Positions 1-10,748 of a DNA stretch of 64,000 bases are shown piece by piece. Position numbers and translations under genes: made by a program. The stretch spans positions 1-64,000 of the forward strand of contig NZ_CAHJXQ010000008.1 of NCBI RefSeq assembly GCF_903645325.1. Direction: 5' to 3'. The notes beneath the pieces are model-generated. The model was not told the DNA's origin, did no database searches, and saw only the letters and a list, made by a program, of their open reading frames with translations. The stretch is from Microbacterium tenebrionis. Lineage in GTDB: Bacteria; Actinomycetota; Actinomycetes; Actinomycetales; Microbacteriaceae. Each line of letters begins with the position of its first letter. The stretch's first letter is position 1.

Positions 1-876
1 GCCGACGACGCCCAGCCGTTCGGCGACGATCTCGGCGGGGACCGGGCCGCGGTAGACGACGAACGCGAGGCCGTACTCCTCGGCGCGCTCGCGCACGGCG
101 TCGGTGAGCGCGGGAGGCGCGGACGGATGCGGCTTGAACACGATGCGGGCGGGCTTCCATGGCAGCGCGCGATCGATCATGTCCTGCTGCATCCGGATCT
201 CCTCGTCGGGCGAGACGAGACCGAGCGCTGCGAGGTACTGGCCGAGCACGAGGGCGGTCGGGGCGCCGTCGGCGAGGGCGTCGAGCTCGGCATCCTCTCC
301 CCCGGTCTCCGCGAGTGCGGCGGCGAACGCCGCGGCGGGAACCGGCGTCCGCGCAGCCCCCGTCTCGCGGAACACGAGCGGCTCCACACCCGGGACGACA
401 TCGGCGTAGACGACGCGGCCGACGCGCGAGACGATCGATCGGGGCAGCTCGACGCGGATCGGCGAATAGGTCATCAGTCCGTCGCCGATGATCGTCAGCC
501 GGGCGCCCGGGAACAGCGCCATGAGCGTGCGGGCTGGGGCCACCTGCGGGCTCTGCACGCACAGCTCGAGGTCGCCGTCGATGCTCCACGCCCGCTCGAG
601 CAGCCTCCGCAGGACGGGGAACTCCTCGTCGTCCGGCTCCCACGCGCTCGGATGCCGCGGCTGCAGCAGCGCGTCGAGCGACTCGACGCGGTCGAAGCGC
701 GCACGCAGGGTCGCCAGTTGCGGATGCTCGTCGATGCCGATCGTCGTCTCGGGCACGCGCGCCGAGTTGAACGGCACGAGCACTCGCTCGCCGCCGCCCT
801 CGAAGAACCCCTCATCGATCGCGGCTGCGGCGGTCGTCAGACCGTACGCGCTGTGCAGCGCGAACAGGACCGTCAT
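1..876 (-). CDS. Polysialyltransferase-like glycosyltransferase (3' end cut by window edge)
   Basis: About 292 residues are visible in one open frame reading leftward off the window, so the C-terminus is missing. The start ATG at 876 overlaps the TGA of the upstream glycosyltransferase by four bases, so the two are translationally coupled. The chain starts MTVLFALHSAYG, has an IGDG segment near residue 130 and an FKPHPSAPP segment near residue 248. The late KPHP motif resembles bacterial sialyl/polysialyl transferases and related capsule glycosyltransferases. No signal peptide or membrane helix is visible, suggesting a cytoplasmic enzyme acting on a surface glycan precursor. Donor and acceptor cannot be told from sequence. 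Family assignment is moderate because the C-terminal part is unseen. Confidence 0.6.
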   Translation of the reverse strand, partial: MTVLFALHSAYGLTTAAAAIDEGFFEGGGERVLVPFNSARVPETTIGIDEHPQLATLRARFDRVESLDALLQPRHPSAWEPDDEEFPVLRRLLERAWSIDGDLELCVQSPQVAPARTLMALFPGARLTIIGDGLMTYSPIRVELPRSIVSRVGRVVYADVVPGVEPLVFRETGAARTPVPAAAFAAALAETGGEDAELDALADGAPTALVLGQYLAALGLVSPDEEIRMQQDMIDRALPWKPARIVFKPHPSAPPALTDAVRERAEEYGLAFVVYRGPVPAEIVAERLGVVG

Positions 877-1877
877 GCGGCGCGCCCCGCCGTGCGCAGC
901 GATCGCGCCAGCACTCGCCTGCGCGAGCCGTCCAGCCGCGCGAGGGCCCGCGCGGCATCCGAGACGGGAAGGGTGGCGAGAAGACCGCGGATGCTCCGGC
1001 GCATGTCGCGGCGCAACCCCGCGTCCATACGGCGCGAGCGGACGATGTGGTGCGAGCTGAGCGCCAGGACAGTCTGCACGGCCTTGGGCAGGAAGCGCTC
1101 GGCCTCGGCGTCCTGCTGCACGATCTCGAGCACCTGCGCCATCGCGCGCGCGAAGTCGAGCTGGCGGCGATCGTGCACCTGCGTGAGCGAGGTCGTGACC
1201 CCGCGGCGGTAGAGGATCGCGGGCGCGTCGACGACCGCGAACCGGCGGGCCTGCAGGTGCAGGCGCCAGATCCAGGGGCGGTCCTCGGCGGTGAACAGCC
1301 CGTCGGGGAATGCCGCGAGTCCCTCGTCGATCACGCGGCGGTGGAAGATGCCGGCCCACGCGTACGGGTAGTCGACCATGGTCTTGTCGTCGGCGGGGAG
1401 GATCGCGTCGCGCGGCGATGCGGCGATGCCGCGCCACGGATGCGGTGCACGCACGAGCCGGCGATCCTGCCCCCTCACGCGCACGTGATCGGTGCGCAGG
1501 AAGTCGCAGTCCAGGGACTGCAACTGCTCGGCGAGCACCTGCAGGCGGCGCGGCTGCATCCAGTCGTCGCCGTCGATGAAGCAGAACGCGTCGCCCTCGA
1601 CGTGGCCGAGGCCCTGGTTGCGGGCGGTGGCGAGTCCGCTCGGCCGGGCGTTGACGAGCACCTCGGCGTGCGCGAACCGTTCAGCGTACGCGCGCATGAT
1701 GTCGCCGGTGCCGTCGCTCGAGCCGTCGTCGATCGCGACGAGCTTGAGGGCGGAGGCGTCGTCGAACTGGCGCAGCAGCGTCTCGAGCGTCGTGCCGATG
1801 TAGGGCTTTGCATCCTTCGCGGGGAGGATCGCGGTGACCTGTGCGCTGCGCATGGGTTCGGATGCTGGCATCCGCAC
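873..1877 (-). CDS. Family 2 glycosyltransferase
   Basis: A 334-residue GT-A fold glycosyltransferase that would transfer a sugar from a nucleotide-sugar donor, probably during synthesis of a surface polysaccharide. The N-terminal region shows the family 2 hallmark AIDDGSSDGT (around residues 48-57), then a FIDGDDW stretch (around residue 100) supplying the metal-binding DxD-type acidic residues. No transmembrane helix is evident. The frame opens with GTG at 1877; ATG codons at 1871 and 1853 are alternatives and none has a clear Shine-Dalgarno, so the exact start is open. Its TGA overlaps the start of the polysialyltransferase-like gene by four bases, so both probably serve the same glycan pathway. 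Confidence 0.8.
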   Translation of the reverse strand: MRMPASEPMRSAQVTAILPAKDAKPYIGTTLETLLRQFDDASALKLVAIDDGSSDGTGDIMRAYAERFAHAEVLVNARPSGLATARNQGLGHVEGDAFCFIDGDDWMQPRRLQVLAEQLQSLDCDFLRTDHVRVRGQDRRLVRAPHPWRGIAASPRDAILPADDKTMVDYPYAWAGIFHRRVIDEGLAAFPDGLFTAEDRPWIWRLHLQARRFAVVDAPAILYRRGVTTSLTQVHDRRQLDFARAMAQVLEIVQQDAEAERFLPKAVQTVLALSSHHIVRSRRMDAGLRRDMRRSIRGLLATLPVSDAARALARLDGSRRRVLARSLRTAGRAA

Positions 1878-1904
1878 CTTAACGCGAGGTGACGTCGCGG
1901 CGGC

Positions 1905-1910
1905 TACCGT
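1905..1910 (+). promoter_or_regulatory. Putative -10 box (TACCGT) for a leaderless transcript
   Basis: TAnnnT hexamer ending six bases before the GTG at 1917. With this spacing transcription would begin at or next to the start codon. No convincing -35 element is visible. Confidence 0.45.
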
Positions 1911-1916
1911 GGAGGC

Positions 1917-3068
1917 GTGACGACGCCTGCACCCCAGCCCATCGCATTCGACGCGCGACCGCTCACCGAGCCCGTCGATCCGAAGGCGGTCTCGGCATTC
2001 GTCCGCAACATGCGGGCCCGCTCGTCCGGCCGGGGGATCGCGGCCGGAACGGTGATCGCGATCGTCGTCGTGGTGATCATGGCGGCGATCGCCGTGCCGA
2101 TGCTCGTGCTCGGGGTGACGGCGGCGATCCGCAGCGGCTCGAGCGTGATCGGCCTTCCGTTCGTGCTGCTCCTCGTGGTGTTCGTCGGCATCGGCGTCGC
2201 CGCGTTCGTCACCTCGCGGCGGAAGCGGGTCGCCCGCTACCGGATCAGCCGGTTCGCGGCGGCCAACGGCATGACGTACGAGGATCAGGTGTTCGACCCT
2301 CCCCTGCCGGGGATGATCTTCGGCATCGGCAGCTCCCGGGTCTCGGAGCAGCTCGTGCGGGGCAGCACGCCGCGGTTCGTCGAGTTCGGCAACTACCGGT
2401 ACACGGTGAAGTCCGGCAAGAACTCCACGACGTACCGCTGGGGGTACGTCGCCGTGAAGCTCGACGTGCCCTTGCCGAACATCGTGCTCGACGCCCTCGG
2501 CAACAACGGGTTCGGGTCGAACCTGCCGGCGTCCTTCGGCAAGGATCAGCGCCTGTCGCTCGAGGGCGACTTCGACCAGTACTTCACGCTGTACTGCCCG
2601 AAGGGCTACGAGCGGGACGCCCTGTACCTGTTCACGCCCGACATCATGGCGCGCTTCATCGACAGCGCCGCCCAGCTCGACGTCGAGATCGTCGACGACT
2701 GGCTGTTCCTGTACACCAAGCGCGAGGCGTCGACGCTGGATGCCGCGACCTGGGCCTGGCTGTTCGGCGCCGTCGGGGCGCTCATGACCAAGCTCGACCA
2801 GTGGGCGCGGTGGCGCGACGACCGCCTGCTCGAGGAGCAGGGGCGCACCTACGCGCAGGCCGTCGGCGCCGGGTCACCCTCGACGCCGACCGCCGGATCG
2901 CACGCGCTGCCGTTCGCCGCGCCGGCGGGGATGCTGAGCCCGCCGCCCGGTGTCGCCCGGCAGGGCCGTCGGCTCAAGCGCAGCGGCCGCTGGGTGTTCA
3001 TCGCCCTGGCGATCCTCTTCGCCGTGGTGTGGGTGTTCGGCCGCGTCGTGGACTTCACGCTCGGCTGA
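1917..3068 (+). CDS. Membrane protein of unknown function
   Basis: A 383-residue protein that I do not recognise. Two hydrophobic segments near the N-terminus (about residues 43-68 and 80-100) are followed by an RRKR stop-transfer cluster. A soluble domain of roughly 240 residues comes next, then a third hydrophobic segment close to the C-terminus (about 360-380). A Pro/Ala/Ser-rich stretch precedes the last helix. The soluble part has no catalytic motif I can name. The GTG start is six bases after a TAnnnT box, consistent with leaderless expression. It stands alone, divergent from the glycosyltransferase pair and convergent with the ABC transporter operon. Confidence 0.7.
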   Translation: MTTPAPQPIAFDARPLTEPVDPKAVSAFVRNMRARSSGRGIAAGTVIAIVVVVIMAAIAVPMLVLGVTAAIRSGSSVIGLPFVLLLVVFVGIGVAAFVTSRRKRVARYRISRFAAANGMTYEDQVFDPPLPGMIFGIGSSRVSEQLVRGSTPRFVEFGNYRYTVKSGKNSTTYRWGYVAVKLDVPLPNIVLDALGNNGFGSNLPASFGKDQRLSLEGDFDQYFTLYCPKGYERDALYLFTPDIMARFIDSAAQLDVEIVDDWLFLYTKREASTLDAATWAWLFGAVGALMTKLDQWARWRDDRLLEEQGRTYAQAVGAGSPSTPTAGSHALPFAAPAGMLSPPPGVARQGRRLKRSGRWVFIALAILFAVVWVFGRVVDFTLG

Positions 3069-3107
3069 CGCGCGGCCGCGCGCGTCCTCGTGCGCTACCA
3101 GACGGAC

Positions 3108-3172
3108 GAGACGGGGTTTGCAGCATGATACCCGGGCCATACACCCCCGTCTCGTGCAGCAAGCCCCGTCTC
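3108..3172. repeat. 65-bp palindromic element, family A, copy 1
   Basis: Bounded by GAGACGGGG (3108-3116) and its exact complement CCCCGTCTC (3164-3172). The inner arms are imperfectly complementary (TTGCAGCATGA against TTGCTGCACGA), so the unit can fold into a long hairpin. It lies between two convergent genes, five bases from the stop codon of the ABC ATPase. Copies of identical length occur at 13279 and 56344. Confidence 0.85.
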
Positions 3173-3176
3173 GCAG

Positions 3177-4805
3177 TCAGGCGCGGGCGGCGGCACGGCG
3201 GGCGGCCTGCTCCTCCGGGTCGGGGACGGGCAGGCTCGCGATGAGCCTGCGCGTGTAGTCGTCCTTCGGGTTGCCGAGCACCTCGGCGGTAGGGCCCGCC
3301 TCAGCGATCTCACCATGGTGCAGCACGACCACCTTGTGCGCGAGCATGTCGACGACGGCGAGGTCATGCGTGATGAACAGCGTCGCGAACCCGAACCGCT
3401 CCTGCAGTTCGCCGAACAGCTCGAGCACCTTCGCCTGCACCGACACGTCCAGCGCACTGGTCGGCTCATCGGCGATGAGCAGCTTCGGGTCCAGGGCCAG
3501 GGCTCGGGCGAGCGAGGCGCGCTGACGCTGACCGCCCGACAACTCGTGCGGGAAGCGGTCGCCGTACGCCCCCGACAGCTGCACGGCGTCGAGCAGCTCG
3601 TCCACCTTGCCCCTGGCATCCGCCGGGTTCTTCGCCAGCCCGTGCACGATAAGCGGCTCGGCGACGTTCTGCGCGATCGTCAGCAACGGGTTGAAGCTCG
3701 TCGCCGGGTCCTGGAAGACGAAACCGAGATCCTTGCGGTGCGGGCGGAACTGCCGCTCCTTCACGCCGTTCATCTCCACGCCGAGCACCTCGAGCGATCC
3801 TCCGGCGACCGGGGTGAGGCCGGCGATCGCGCGTCCGATCGTGGTCTTGCCCGATCCGCTCTCACCGACCAGCCCCACGACCTCACCCGGCGACAGCGTG
3901 AAGTCGATGCGCTTCACGGCCTGGAAGGCACTGCGACCGAAGCGTCCCGGGTACTCGATCACAAGCCCCTCGGCCTTGACCAGAGGACCCGTCTCGGACA
4001 CCGGCGCTTCGCGCTCGCTGATCTGCAGCCGCGGCACAGCGGCCAGCAGCCGCTTCGTGTACTCGTGCTGCGGGTGGGCGAACAGCTCGCCCACTGGAGC
4101 GGTCTCGACGAGTTCTCCCTCGAGCATGACGGCGACGCGATCGGCGAGGTCGGCGACGACGCCCATGTTGTGCGTGATGAGCACGATCGCCGTGCCCTCC
4201 TCGTCGCGGAGCGTGCGCAGCAGCTCGAGGATCTCGGCCTGCACCGTGACGTCCAGGGCCGTCGTCGGCTCATCCGCGATGATCACGGCGGGGTCGAGCG
4301 CGAGCGCCATCGCGATGACGACGCGCTGCTTCTGACCGCCCGAGAACTGATGCGGGTAGTCGTTGACACGGCGCTCCGGTTCGGGGATGCCGACACGGCG
4401 CAGCATGTCGACGGCTCGGCGACGGGCCTCCTGCTTGGAGACGTTGCCGTGCGCCCGAAGTCCCTCGGCGATCTGCCACCCGACGGGGAAAACCGGGTTC
4501 AGCGCTGTGGACGGCTCCTGGAAGACCATCGCGGCCTTCTCGCCGCGCAACGACCGCAGTCCAGCAGCATCCAGAGCCGTCACGTCGGTGCCGTCGACCA
4601 CGACGGCACCGCGGATCGTCGACGTCTCGGGGAGGAGCCCGAGAATCGAGCGAGCCGTCACGGTCTTGCCCGATCCGCTCTCGCCCACGATGGCGAGCAC
4701 CTCGCCGGCACGCACGTCCAGGCTCACGCCGCGCACGGCGTGCACATCACCGGAGTCGGTGACGAACGTGACGTCGAGATCGCGAATCTCCACAGCGGAT
4801 GCCAT
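3177..4805 (-). CDS. Peptide ABC transporter, fused double ATP-binding protein (DppD-DppF type)
   Basis: A 542-residue protein with two complete ABC ATPase domains in one chain, the roles that DppD and DppF play as separate proteins in E. coli. The first half has a Walker A motif GESGSGKT (residues 41-48), signature FSGGQKQR and Walker B IIADEPT. The second half repeats GESGSGKT, then LSGGQRQR and LIADEPT. It would energise import of oligopeptides or a related solute through the two permeases encoded just upstream. I chose ATG 4805, with a GAGG-type ribosome site about seven bases upstream; a GTG at 4808 is directly adjacent. The start overlaps the permease stop, so translation is coupled. 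Substrate is not predictable. Confidence 0.92.
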   Translation of the reverse strand: MASAVEIRDLDVTFVTDSGDVHAVRGVSLDVRAGEVLAIVGESGSGKTVTARSILGLLPETSTIRGAVVVDGTDVTALDAAGLRSLRGEKAAMVFQEPSTALNPVFPVGWQIAEGLRAHGNVSKQEARRRAVDMLRRVGIPEPERRVNDYPHQFSGGQKQRVVIAMALALDPAVIIADEPTTALDVTVQAEILELLRTLRDEEGTAIVLITHNMGVVADLADRVAVMLEGELVETAPVGELFAHPQHEYTKRLLAAVPRLQISEREAPVSETGPLVKAEGLVIEYPGRFGRSAFQAVKRIDFTLSPGEVVGLVGESGSGKTTIGRAIAGLTPVAGGSLEVLGVEMNGVKERQFRPHRKDLGFVFQDPATSFNPLLTIAQNVAEPLIVHGLAKNPADARGKVDELLDAVQLSGAYGDRFPHELSGGQRQRASLARALALDPKLLIADEPTSALDVSVQAKVLELFGELQERFGFATLFITHDLAVVDMLAHKVVVLHHGEIAEAGPTAEVLGNPKDDYTRRLIASLPVPDPEEQAARRAAARA

Positions 4806-5794
4806 CACTCCACCTCTCCCATGAACTCGCGCGCGACCGGTTGAGACGCGGCGACGGCGTCGGCCGGAGTCTTGCCGGCGCGGCGCCGTGCCCGCAGGCG
4901 CGGGTCGGCGAGGTCGTTCAGGCTCTCACCGATGAGCGTGATGCCGAGCACCACCAGCACGATGGCGAGCCCTGGCGGGATGGCCGTCCACCAGATCCCC
5001 GCCGAGACGTCGCTGATCGACTTGTTCAGGTCATAGCCCCACTCAGCGGCCGCAGTCGGCTCGATGCCGAATCCGAGGAAGCCGAGGGCGGCCATCGTGG
5101 AGATCGCCTCGGAGGCGTTGAGCGTGACGATCAGCGGCAGCGTCCTCGTGGAGTTGCGCAGCACGTGGCGGAACATGATCCGTCCGTTCGACGCGCCGAT
5201 CACCCTGGCCGACTCGACGAACGCCTCGGCCTTCACGCGCACGACCTCTGCGCGTACGACGCGCAGGTACTGCGGAATGAAGACCACGGTGATCGAGACG
5301 GCGGCGGCCATCACACCGGGCCAGAGGCCGGATTGCCCGCCCGAGATCGCGATCGCGACGACGATGGCCAGCAGCAGGGTCGGGAACGCGTAGATGGCAT
5401 CCGCGATGACCACGACCACGCGATCGATCCAGCCGCCGAAATAACCGGAGAGGAGACCGAGCAGCACGCCGGCCACGACCGAGAGCGCGACGGCGACGAT
5501 GATGACGAAGAGCGCGGTCTGCGCGCCCCAGATCACTCGCGACAGGACGTCGTAGCCGCCCACTGTGGTGCCGAGCAGGTGTGCGGAGCTCGGCGGCTGC
5601 TGCGCGCCGAAGCCGCCGTCGGGGCCCTTGAGCTGATTGAACGAGTACGGGGCGATCCACGGCGCGAAGATCGCGCAGATGAGGAACACCGCTGTCAGCA
5701 CCAGGCCGGCGACGAGCATCCCGCGCTGCAGCCCCACGCTCTGACGCAGCTGACGGATCACGGGGACCCGGGCGAAGAAACCGGTGCGAGCCAT
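4805..5794 (-). CDS. Peptide ABC transporter permease (DppC type)
   Basis: A 329-residue inner-membrane permease. The N-terminal cytoplasmic segment is followed by a first helix (about residues 28-50), a long extracytoplasmic loop, then five further hydrophobic segments. The EAA-type loop that contacts the ATPase is visible as VESARVIGASNGRIMFRHVL near residue 190. It pairs with the DppB-type permease whose stop codon lies one base upstream of this gene's start, and its own TGA overlaps the ATPase start. Order and spacing match dpp/opp operons, so a single mRNA is likely. Confidence 0.92.
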   Translation of the reverse strand: MARTGFFARVPVIRQLRQSVGLQRGMLVAGLVLTAVFLICAIFAPWIAPYSFNQLKGPDGGFGAQQPPSSAHLLGTTVGGYDVLSRVIWGAQTALFVIIVAVALSVVAGVLLGLLSGYFGGWIDRVVVVIADAIYAFPTLLLAIVVAIAISGGQSGLWPGVMAAAVSITVVFIPQYLRVVRAEVVRVKAEAFVESARVIGASNGRIMFRHVLRNSTRTLPLIVTLNASEAISTMAALGFLGFGIEPTAAAEWGYDLNKSISDVSAGIWWTAIPPGLAIVLVVLGITLIGESLNDLADPRLRARRRAGKTPADAVAASQPVAREFMGEVE

Positions 5795-5795
5795 G

Positions 5796-6896
5796 TCAGT
5801 ACCTCACCCTCGGGTCGATGAAGGCCGCGATGATGTCGACGAGGAAGTTCGTCACGGCGACGATCACGGCGATCATCGCGACGATGCCCTGCACGGCGAC
5901 GAAGTCGCGGGATCCGAGATACCCGGCGAGCTGGAAACCGAGGCCGTTCCATTCGAACGTCGTCTCGGTGAGCACGGCGCCACCGAGCATGAGGGCGATC
6001 TGCAGTCCGATCACGGTGATAATCGGGATCAGCGCCGGCCGGTACGCGTGCTTGCGCACCAGACGCCCCTCATGCACGCCACGGGAGCGTGCGGCATCGA
6101 TGTACGGCATGTTGAACGTGCCGATGACGTTCGTGCGCACGAGGCGCAGGAAGATCCCGGCCGTCAGGAGCCCGAGCGTGATCGCGGGGAGGATCGCGTG
6201 CAGCAGGACGTCCTGGATGTACGCCGGGTTGCCGGACGCGATCGCGTCGATCAGGTAGATCCCGGTGCCACCGCTGCGGTTGAGCGCCACCTCGGTGCGC
6301 ACGTCCGCTCGCCCGGAGACGGGCAGCCAGCCGAGCCACACCGAGAAGATGAGCTTGGCGACCAGGCCGGAGAAGAAGACCGGTGTGGCGTAGAACAGGA
6401 TCGCGGAGACGCGAAGCGTCGCGTCCTGCCAGCGGTCGCGCTTGGCCGCGGCGATCATGCCGAACGGGATGCCGATGAGGAAGGCGATCACGAGGGCGTA
6501 GCAGACCAGTTCGAGCGTGGCGCCGCCGTAGTTGATGAGCACGTCGGTCACCGGCTGGTTGTCGGTGATCGTGTTGCCGAAATTGAAGGTGAGGATCTGC
6601 CCGAGGTACTCGAAGTACTGCACGAGAACCGGACGATCGTAGCCGGCCTCATGGATGCGGTCGGCGAGCTGGTCGGCGGGAAGCCGGCCGCCGAGGGCGG
6701 CCGTGATCGGATCGCCGGTGAGGCGGATGAGGAAGAACACCAGGGTGACGAGGATCAGCACCGTGGGGATCATCAGGAGGAACCGCACGAGGATGTAGCG
6801 CCCGAGCGAGTTGCCGCCGCTGCGGCGACGGCGTGCGGCGGGAGAGCCGGGAGCGTCGGGCGCGCCCGCGGAGGGGACGGAGATATCTGTCGTCAT
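5796..6896 (-). CDS. Peptide ABC transporter permease (DppB type)
   Basis: A 366-residue permease with the DppB pattern: a helix after the RRRR-rich N-terminus (about residues 35-55), an extracellular loop with the family's 'YDRPVLVQYFEYL' segment, then five more helices. The ATPase-contact loop reads YIDAARSRGV. The frame is open upstream to 6941, but those codons lie in the hairpin spacer, so I place the start at ATG 6896 (MTTDISVP). The ribosome site there is weak. A perfect 17-bp hairpin separates it from the upstream binding-protein gene and may lower permease expression relative to the binding protein. Confidence 0.92.
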   Translation of the reverse strand: MTTDISVPSAGAPDAPGSPAARRRRSGGNSLGRYILVRFLLMIPTVLILVTLVFFLIRLTGDPITAALGGRLPADQLADRIHEAGYDRPVLVQYFEYLGQILTFNFGNTITDNQPVTDVLINYGGATLELVCYALVIAFLIGIPFGMIAAAKRDRWQDATLRVSAILFYATPVFFSGLVAKLIFSVWLGWLPVSGRADVRTEVALNRSGGTGIYLIDAIASGNPAYIQDVLLHAILPAITLGLLTAGIFLRLVRTNVIGTFNMPYIDAARSRGVHEGRLVRKHAYRPALIPIITVIGLQIALMLGGAVLTETTFEWNGLGFQLAGYLGSRDFVAVQGIVAMIAVIVAVTNFLVDIIAAFIDPRVRY

Positions 6897-6913
6897 GACG
6901 AAGTACAGGCATC

Positions 6914-6952
6914 GGCCGTCGGGTGTGCGTTTGCCACGCACACCCGACGGCC
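6914..6952. terminator. Perfect 17-bp intercistronic hairpin
   Basis: Arms 6914-6930 and 6936-6952 are exactly complementary around a five-base loop. It sits between the stop of the binding protein (6960) and the permease start (6896). There is no T-run, so it is better read as a 3'-end stabiliser or attenuator than as a full intrinsic terminator. Such hairpins are known to keep binding-protein mRNA in excess of permease mRNA. Confidence 0.75.
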
Positions 6953-6959
6953 AGACACG

Positions 6960-8600
6960 CTAGTTGTTGGTGATCGGAGCGAACCGGAGCTTGAACGAAG
7001 CGTCGAGGATGACGCCGTCCACACTCGTTCCGGCCACAGCCACCTGGGCGCCCTGCAGGTACGGCACCGTCGACAGGTCCTGGGCGACGAGGTCCTGGAT
7101 CTTCTCGATGTCCGCGGTGCGGGTGTCGGCATCCGGCTCGACGGCCTGCTTCAGGATCAGGTCGTTGACCTCGGCGTTGTCGTAGTGGTTGCCGAGGAAG
7201 TTCTCCTTGAGGAAGAACGGCGTCAGGTAGTTGTCGGCGTCGGAGTAGTCCGGGAACCAGCCCAGCTGGTAGGCCGGGTAGACGTCGGCGGTGCGGTCCT
7301 TGGAGTACTGCACCCACTCGGTCGACTTGAGGTCGACGGTGAACAGGCCGCTGTCCTCGAGCTGGGACTTGATCAGCGCGTACTCGTCGCCGGACGACGG
7401 GCCGTAGTGGTCGGGGCTGTACTGCAGGCTCAGCGATACCGGGGTGGTGACGCCGGCTGCCTCGAGCGTGGCCTTGGCCTTGTCGGCATCCGGTGCTCCG
7501 TTGCCGTCGCCGTACAGACCCTTCAGCGACTCGGTGGCACCGGCGAAGCCCTCGGGGACGTAGGAGTACAGCGGGGTGTAGGTGCCCTTGTAGACCTGGT
7601 CGGAGATGGCGTCGCGGTCGATGAGGTCGGCGACGGCCTGGCGGACGGCGAGTGCCTTGGCCGGGTCGGCGTCGGCGGTCGTCGCGCCGTACGGCTGCGT
7701 GTTGAAGTTGAACACGATGTAGCGGATCTCGCCGCCGGGGCCGTCGATGACCTGGACCTTGTCGTTCTTGCCGAGGTCCTCGACGTCGGTGGCCGACAGG
7801 CTGCGGTAGGCGACGTCGACGTCGCCCTGCTGAACGGCGAGCTTCAGGTTCGAGGACTCGGCGTAGTAGCTGAGGATGACGCCGTCGTTGGCGGCGGCAT
7901 CCAGCAGACCCTTGTAGTTCTCGTTCGGTGCGAACTCGACGGTCTTGTTGAAGTCCCACGAGGTGATCGCGTACGGGCCGCCGAACGCGTTCGCGTCAAC
8001 GATGTCCTGGTCGGGGGTGAGTGCGTCAGCCGAGAAGACCTCGTCGTCGACGATGGCGCCGGGGAAGCTCGTGAGGATGAACGGGAACACCTGGTCGTTC
8101 TCGGTCTTCAGGTGGAAGACGACGGTGGTCTCGTCCGGAGTCTCGACGCTGTCGAGGTTGTACAGCAGGCTCGACGCGCCGTTCGGGTCGGCGATCTTCA
8201 GGTTGCGGTCGAACGAGAACTTGACATCGGCCGACGTCAGGTCGTTGCCGTTGGCCCACTTCAGGTCGGCAGGGAGCTTGACCGTGTACTCGGTGGGCGA
8301 GGTGAACTCGGCCGACTCGGCGAGGTCGGGCACGACCTCGGTGCTGTTGTAGTCGGTGTTGACCAGGTACGGGAACACCTGGGTCTGGACGGCGAGGGAG
8401 CCGTTGTCGTAGGAGCCTGCGGGGTCGAGGGTGGTGACCTTGTCGGTCGTGCCGACGATGACCGTTCCGCCGCCTCCGCCGCCGTCACCGTCGCCCGTTC
8501 CTCCGCCGCCGGCTGCGCAGCCGGCCAGGATCAGACTCGTGGCGCCGATCGCGCCGATCGCCAGGCTCACTCGGCCCCGGCTGTGGATGTGCAGAGACAT
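6960..8600 (-). CDS. Peptide/solute-binding lipoprotein, family 5 (DppA type)
   Basis: A 546-residue extracytoplasmic binding protein that would capture the solute for the downstream permeases. The N-terminal signal peptide ends in lipobox LAGC with the lipidated cysteine at residue 28, followed by a Gly/Asp-rich linker. The mature part has the family 5 layout: 'YDNGSLAVQTQVFPYL' early, 'ADVKFSFDRNLKIADP' near residue 125, and a C-terminal half typical of DppA/OppA. Start ATG 8600 has a GAGGGAG ribosome site. The 5' untranslated region (8601-8740 is non-coding) contains an eight-pair hairpin at 8628-8648. It is the first gene of a four-gene operon running leftward to 3177. Confidence 0.93.
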   Translation of the reverse strand: MSLHIHSRGRVSLAIGAIGATSLILAGCAAGGGGTGDGDGGGGGGTVIVGTTDKVTTLDPAGSYDNGSLAVQTQVFPYLVNTDYNSTEVVPDLAESAEFTSPTEYTVKLPADLKWANGNDLTSADVKFSFDRNLKIADPNGASSLLYNLDSVETPDETTVVFHLKTENDQVFPFILTSFPGAIVDDEVFSADALTPDQDIVDANAFGGPYAITSWDFNKTVEFAPNENYKGLLDAAANDGVILSYYAESSNLKLAVQQGDVDVAYRSLSATDVEDLGKNDKVQVIDGPGGEIRYIVFNFNTQPYGATTADADPAKALAVRQAVADLIDRDAISDQVYKGTYTPLYSYVPEGFAGATESLKGLYGDGNGAPDADKAKATLEAAGVTTPVSLSLQYSPDHYGPSSGDEYALIKSQLEDSGLFTVDLKSTEWVQYSKDRTADVYPAYQLGWFPDYSDADNYLTPFFLKENFLGNHYDNAEVNDLILKQAVEPDADTRTADIEKIQDLVAQDLSTVPYLQGAQVAVAGTSVDGVILDASFKLRFAPITNN

Positions 8601-8740
8601 GGATCTCCCTCTTCTGTGAAGGTGGGTGCCGCGTCGGGCGGACGCGGCGATCCATCAATAATGCGCGCGGGGGCGACGCAACACGAATCCGGCGCGCGAT
8701 TCGTAACGAGACCGCAACGTACCCCGGCGACGCCGGATCT

Positions 8741-9130
8741 CTATGCGAGTCCGAAGTACGCCATCTCCGCGTCGTTCAGCATCCGGGACCGGATGAGGAA
8801 CCTCTTCCCCGTCGGGCCCTCGACGCTGAACCCGGCGCCGCGTCCTTCCACGACGTCAATGGTGAGGTGGGTGTACTTCCAGTACTCGAACTGCGGTTCC
8901 GACATGTACACCTCGATCGGGGCATCCGTTCCGGCATCCACCGTCCCGAGGAGCACATCGCTCGGGCCGGTGATGAACATCCCGACCGGGTAGCACATGG
9001 GCGATGAGCCGTCGCAGCATCCGCCGGACTGATGGAACATCAGCGGGCCGTGCTGCTGCGTGAGTTCGCGCAGCAGCACGGCGGCGGCATCCGTAAGATC
9101 CACCCGCTGGTAGGTGCCGATGCTGACCAT
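8741..9130 (-). CDS. DUF779 family protein
   Basis: A 129-residue protein of the DUF779 family, commonly encoded next to aldehyde dehydrogenases of the AcoR-controlled type. Visible signatures are the cysteine-rich FHQSGGCCDGSSPMCYP stretch (about residues 32-48) and a C-terminal FxVEGPTGKRFLIRSR segment. The clustered cysteines suggest metal binding, but the biochemical role is not established. Only four bases separate it from the aldehyde dehydrogenase stop, so it is almost certainly co-transcribed and functionally linked. Confidence 0.88.
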   Translation of the reverse strand: MVSIGTYQRVDLTDAAAVLLRELTQQHGPLMFHQSGGCCDGSSPMCYPVGMFITGPSDVLLGTVDAGTDAPIEVYMSEPQFEYWKYTHLTIDVVEGRGAGFSVEGPTGKRFLIRSRMLNDAEMAYFGLA

Positions 9131-9134
9131 GAGC

Positions 9135-10682
<1,548 letters not shown>

Positions 10683-10748
10683 GCTGTCTCCTTCGACGCT
10701 CGCGCAGCCTCAGTGCTGCATCGTTGCGTCGACGGTAGGCCGCAGGAC

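Noticed and set aside
5784..8993. A 1069-residue plus-strand open frame
   Set aside because: It is antisense to the dppA/dppB-type genes, has Arg/Asp/Gly/Val-biased composition typical of a GC-rich shadow frame and shows no domain.
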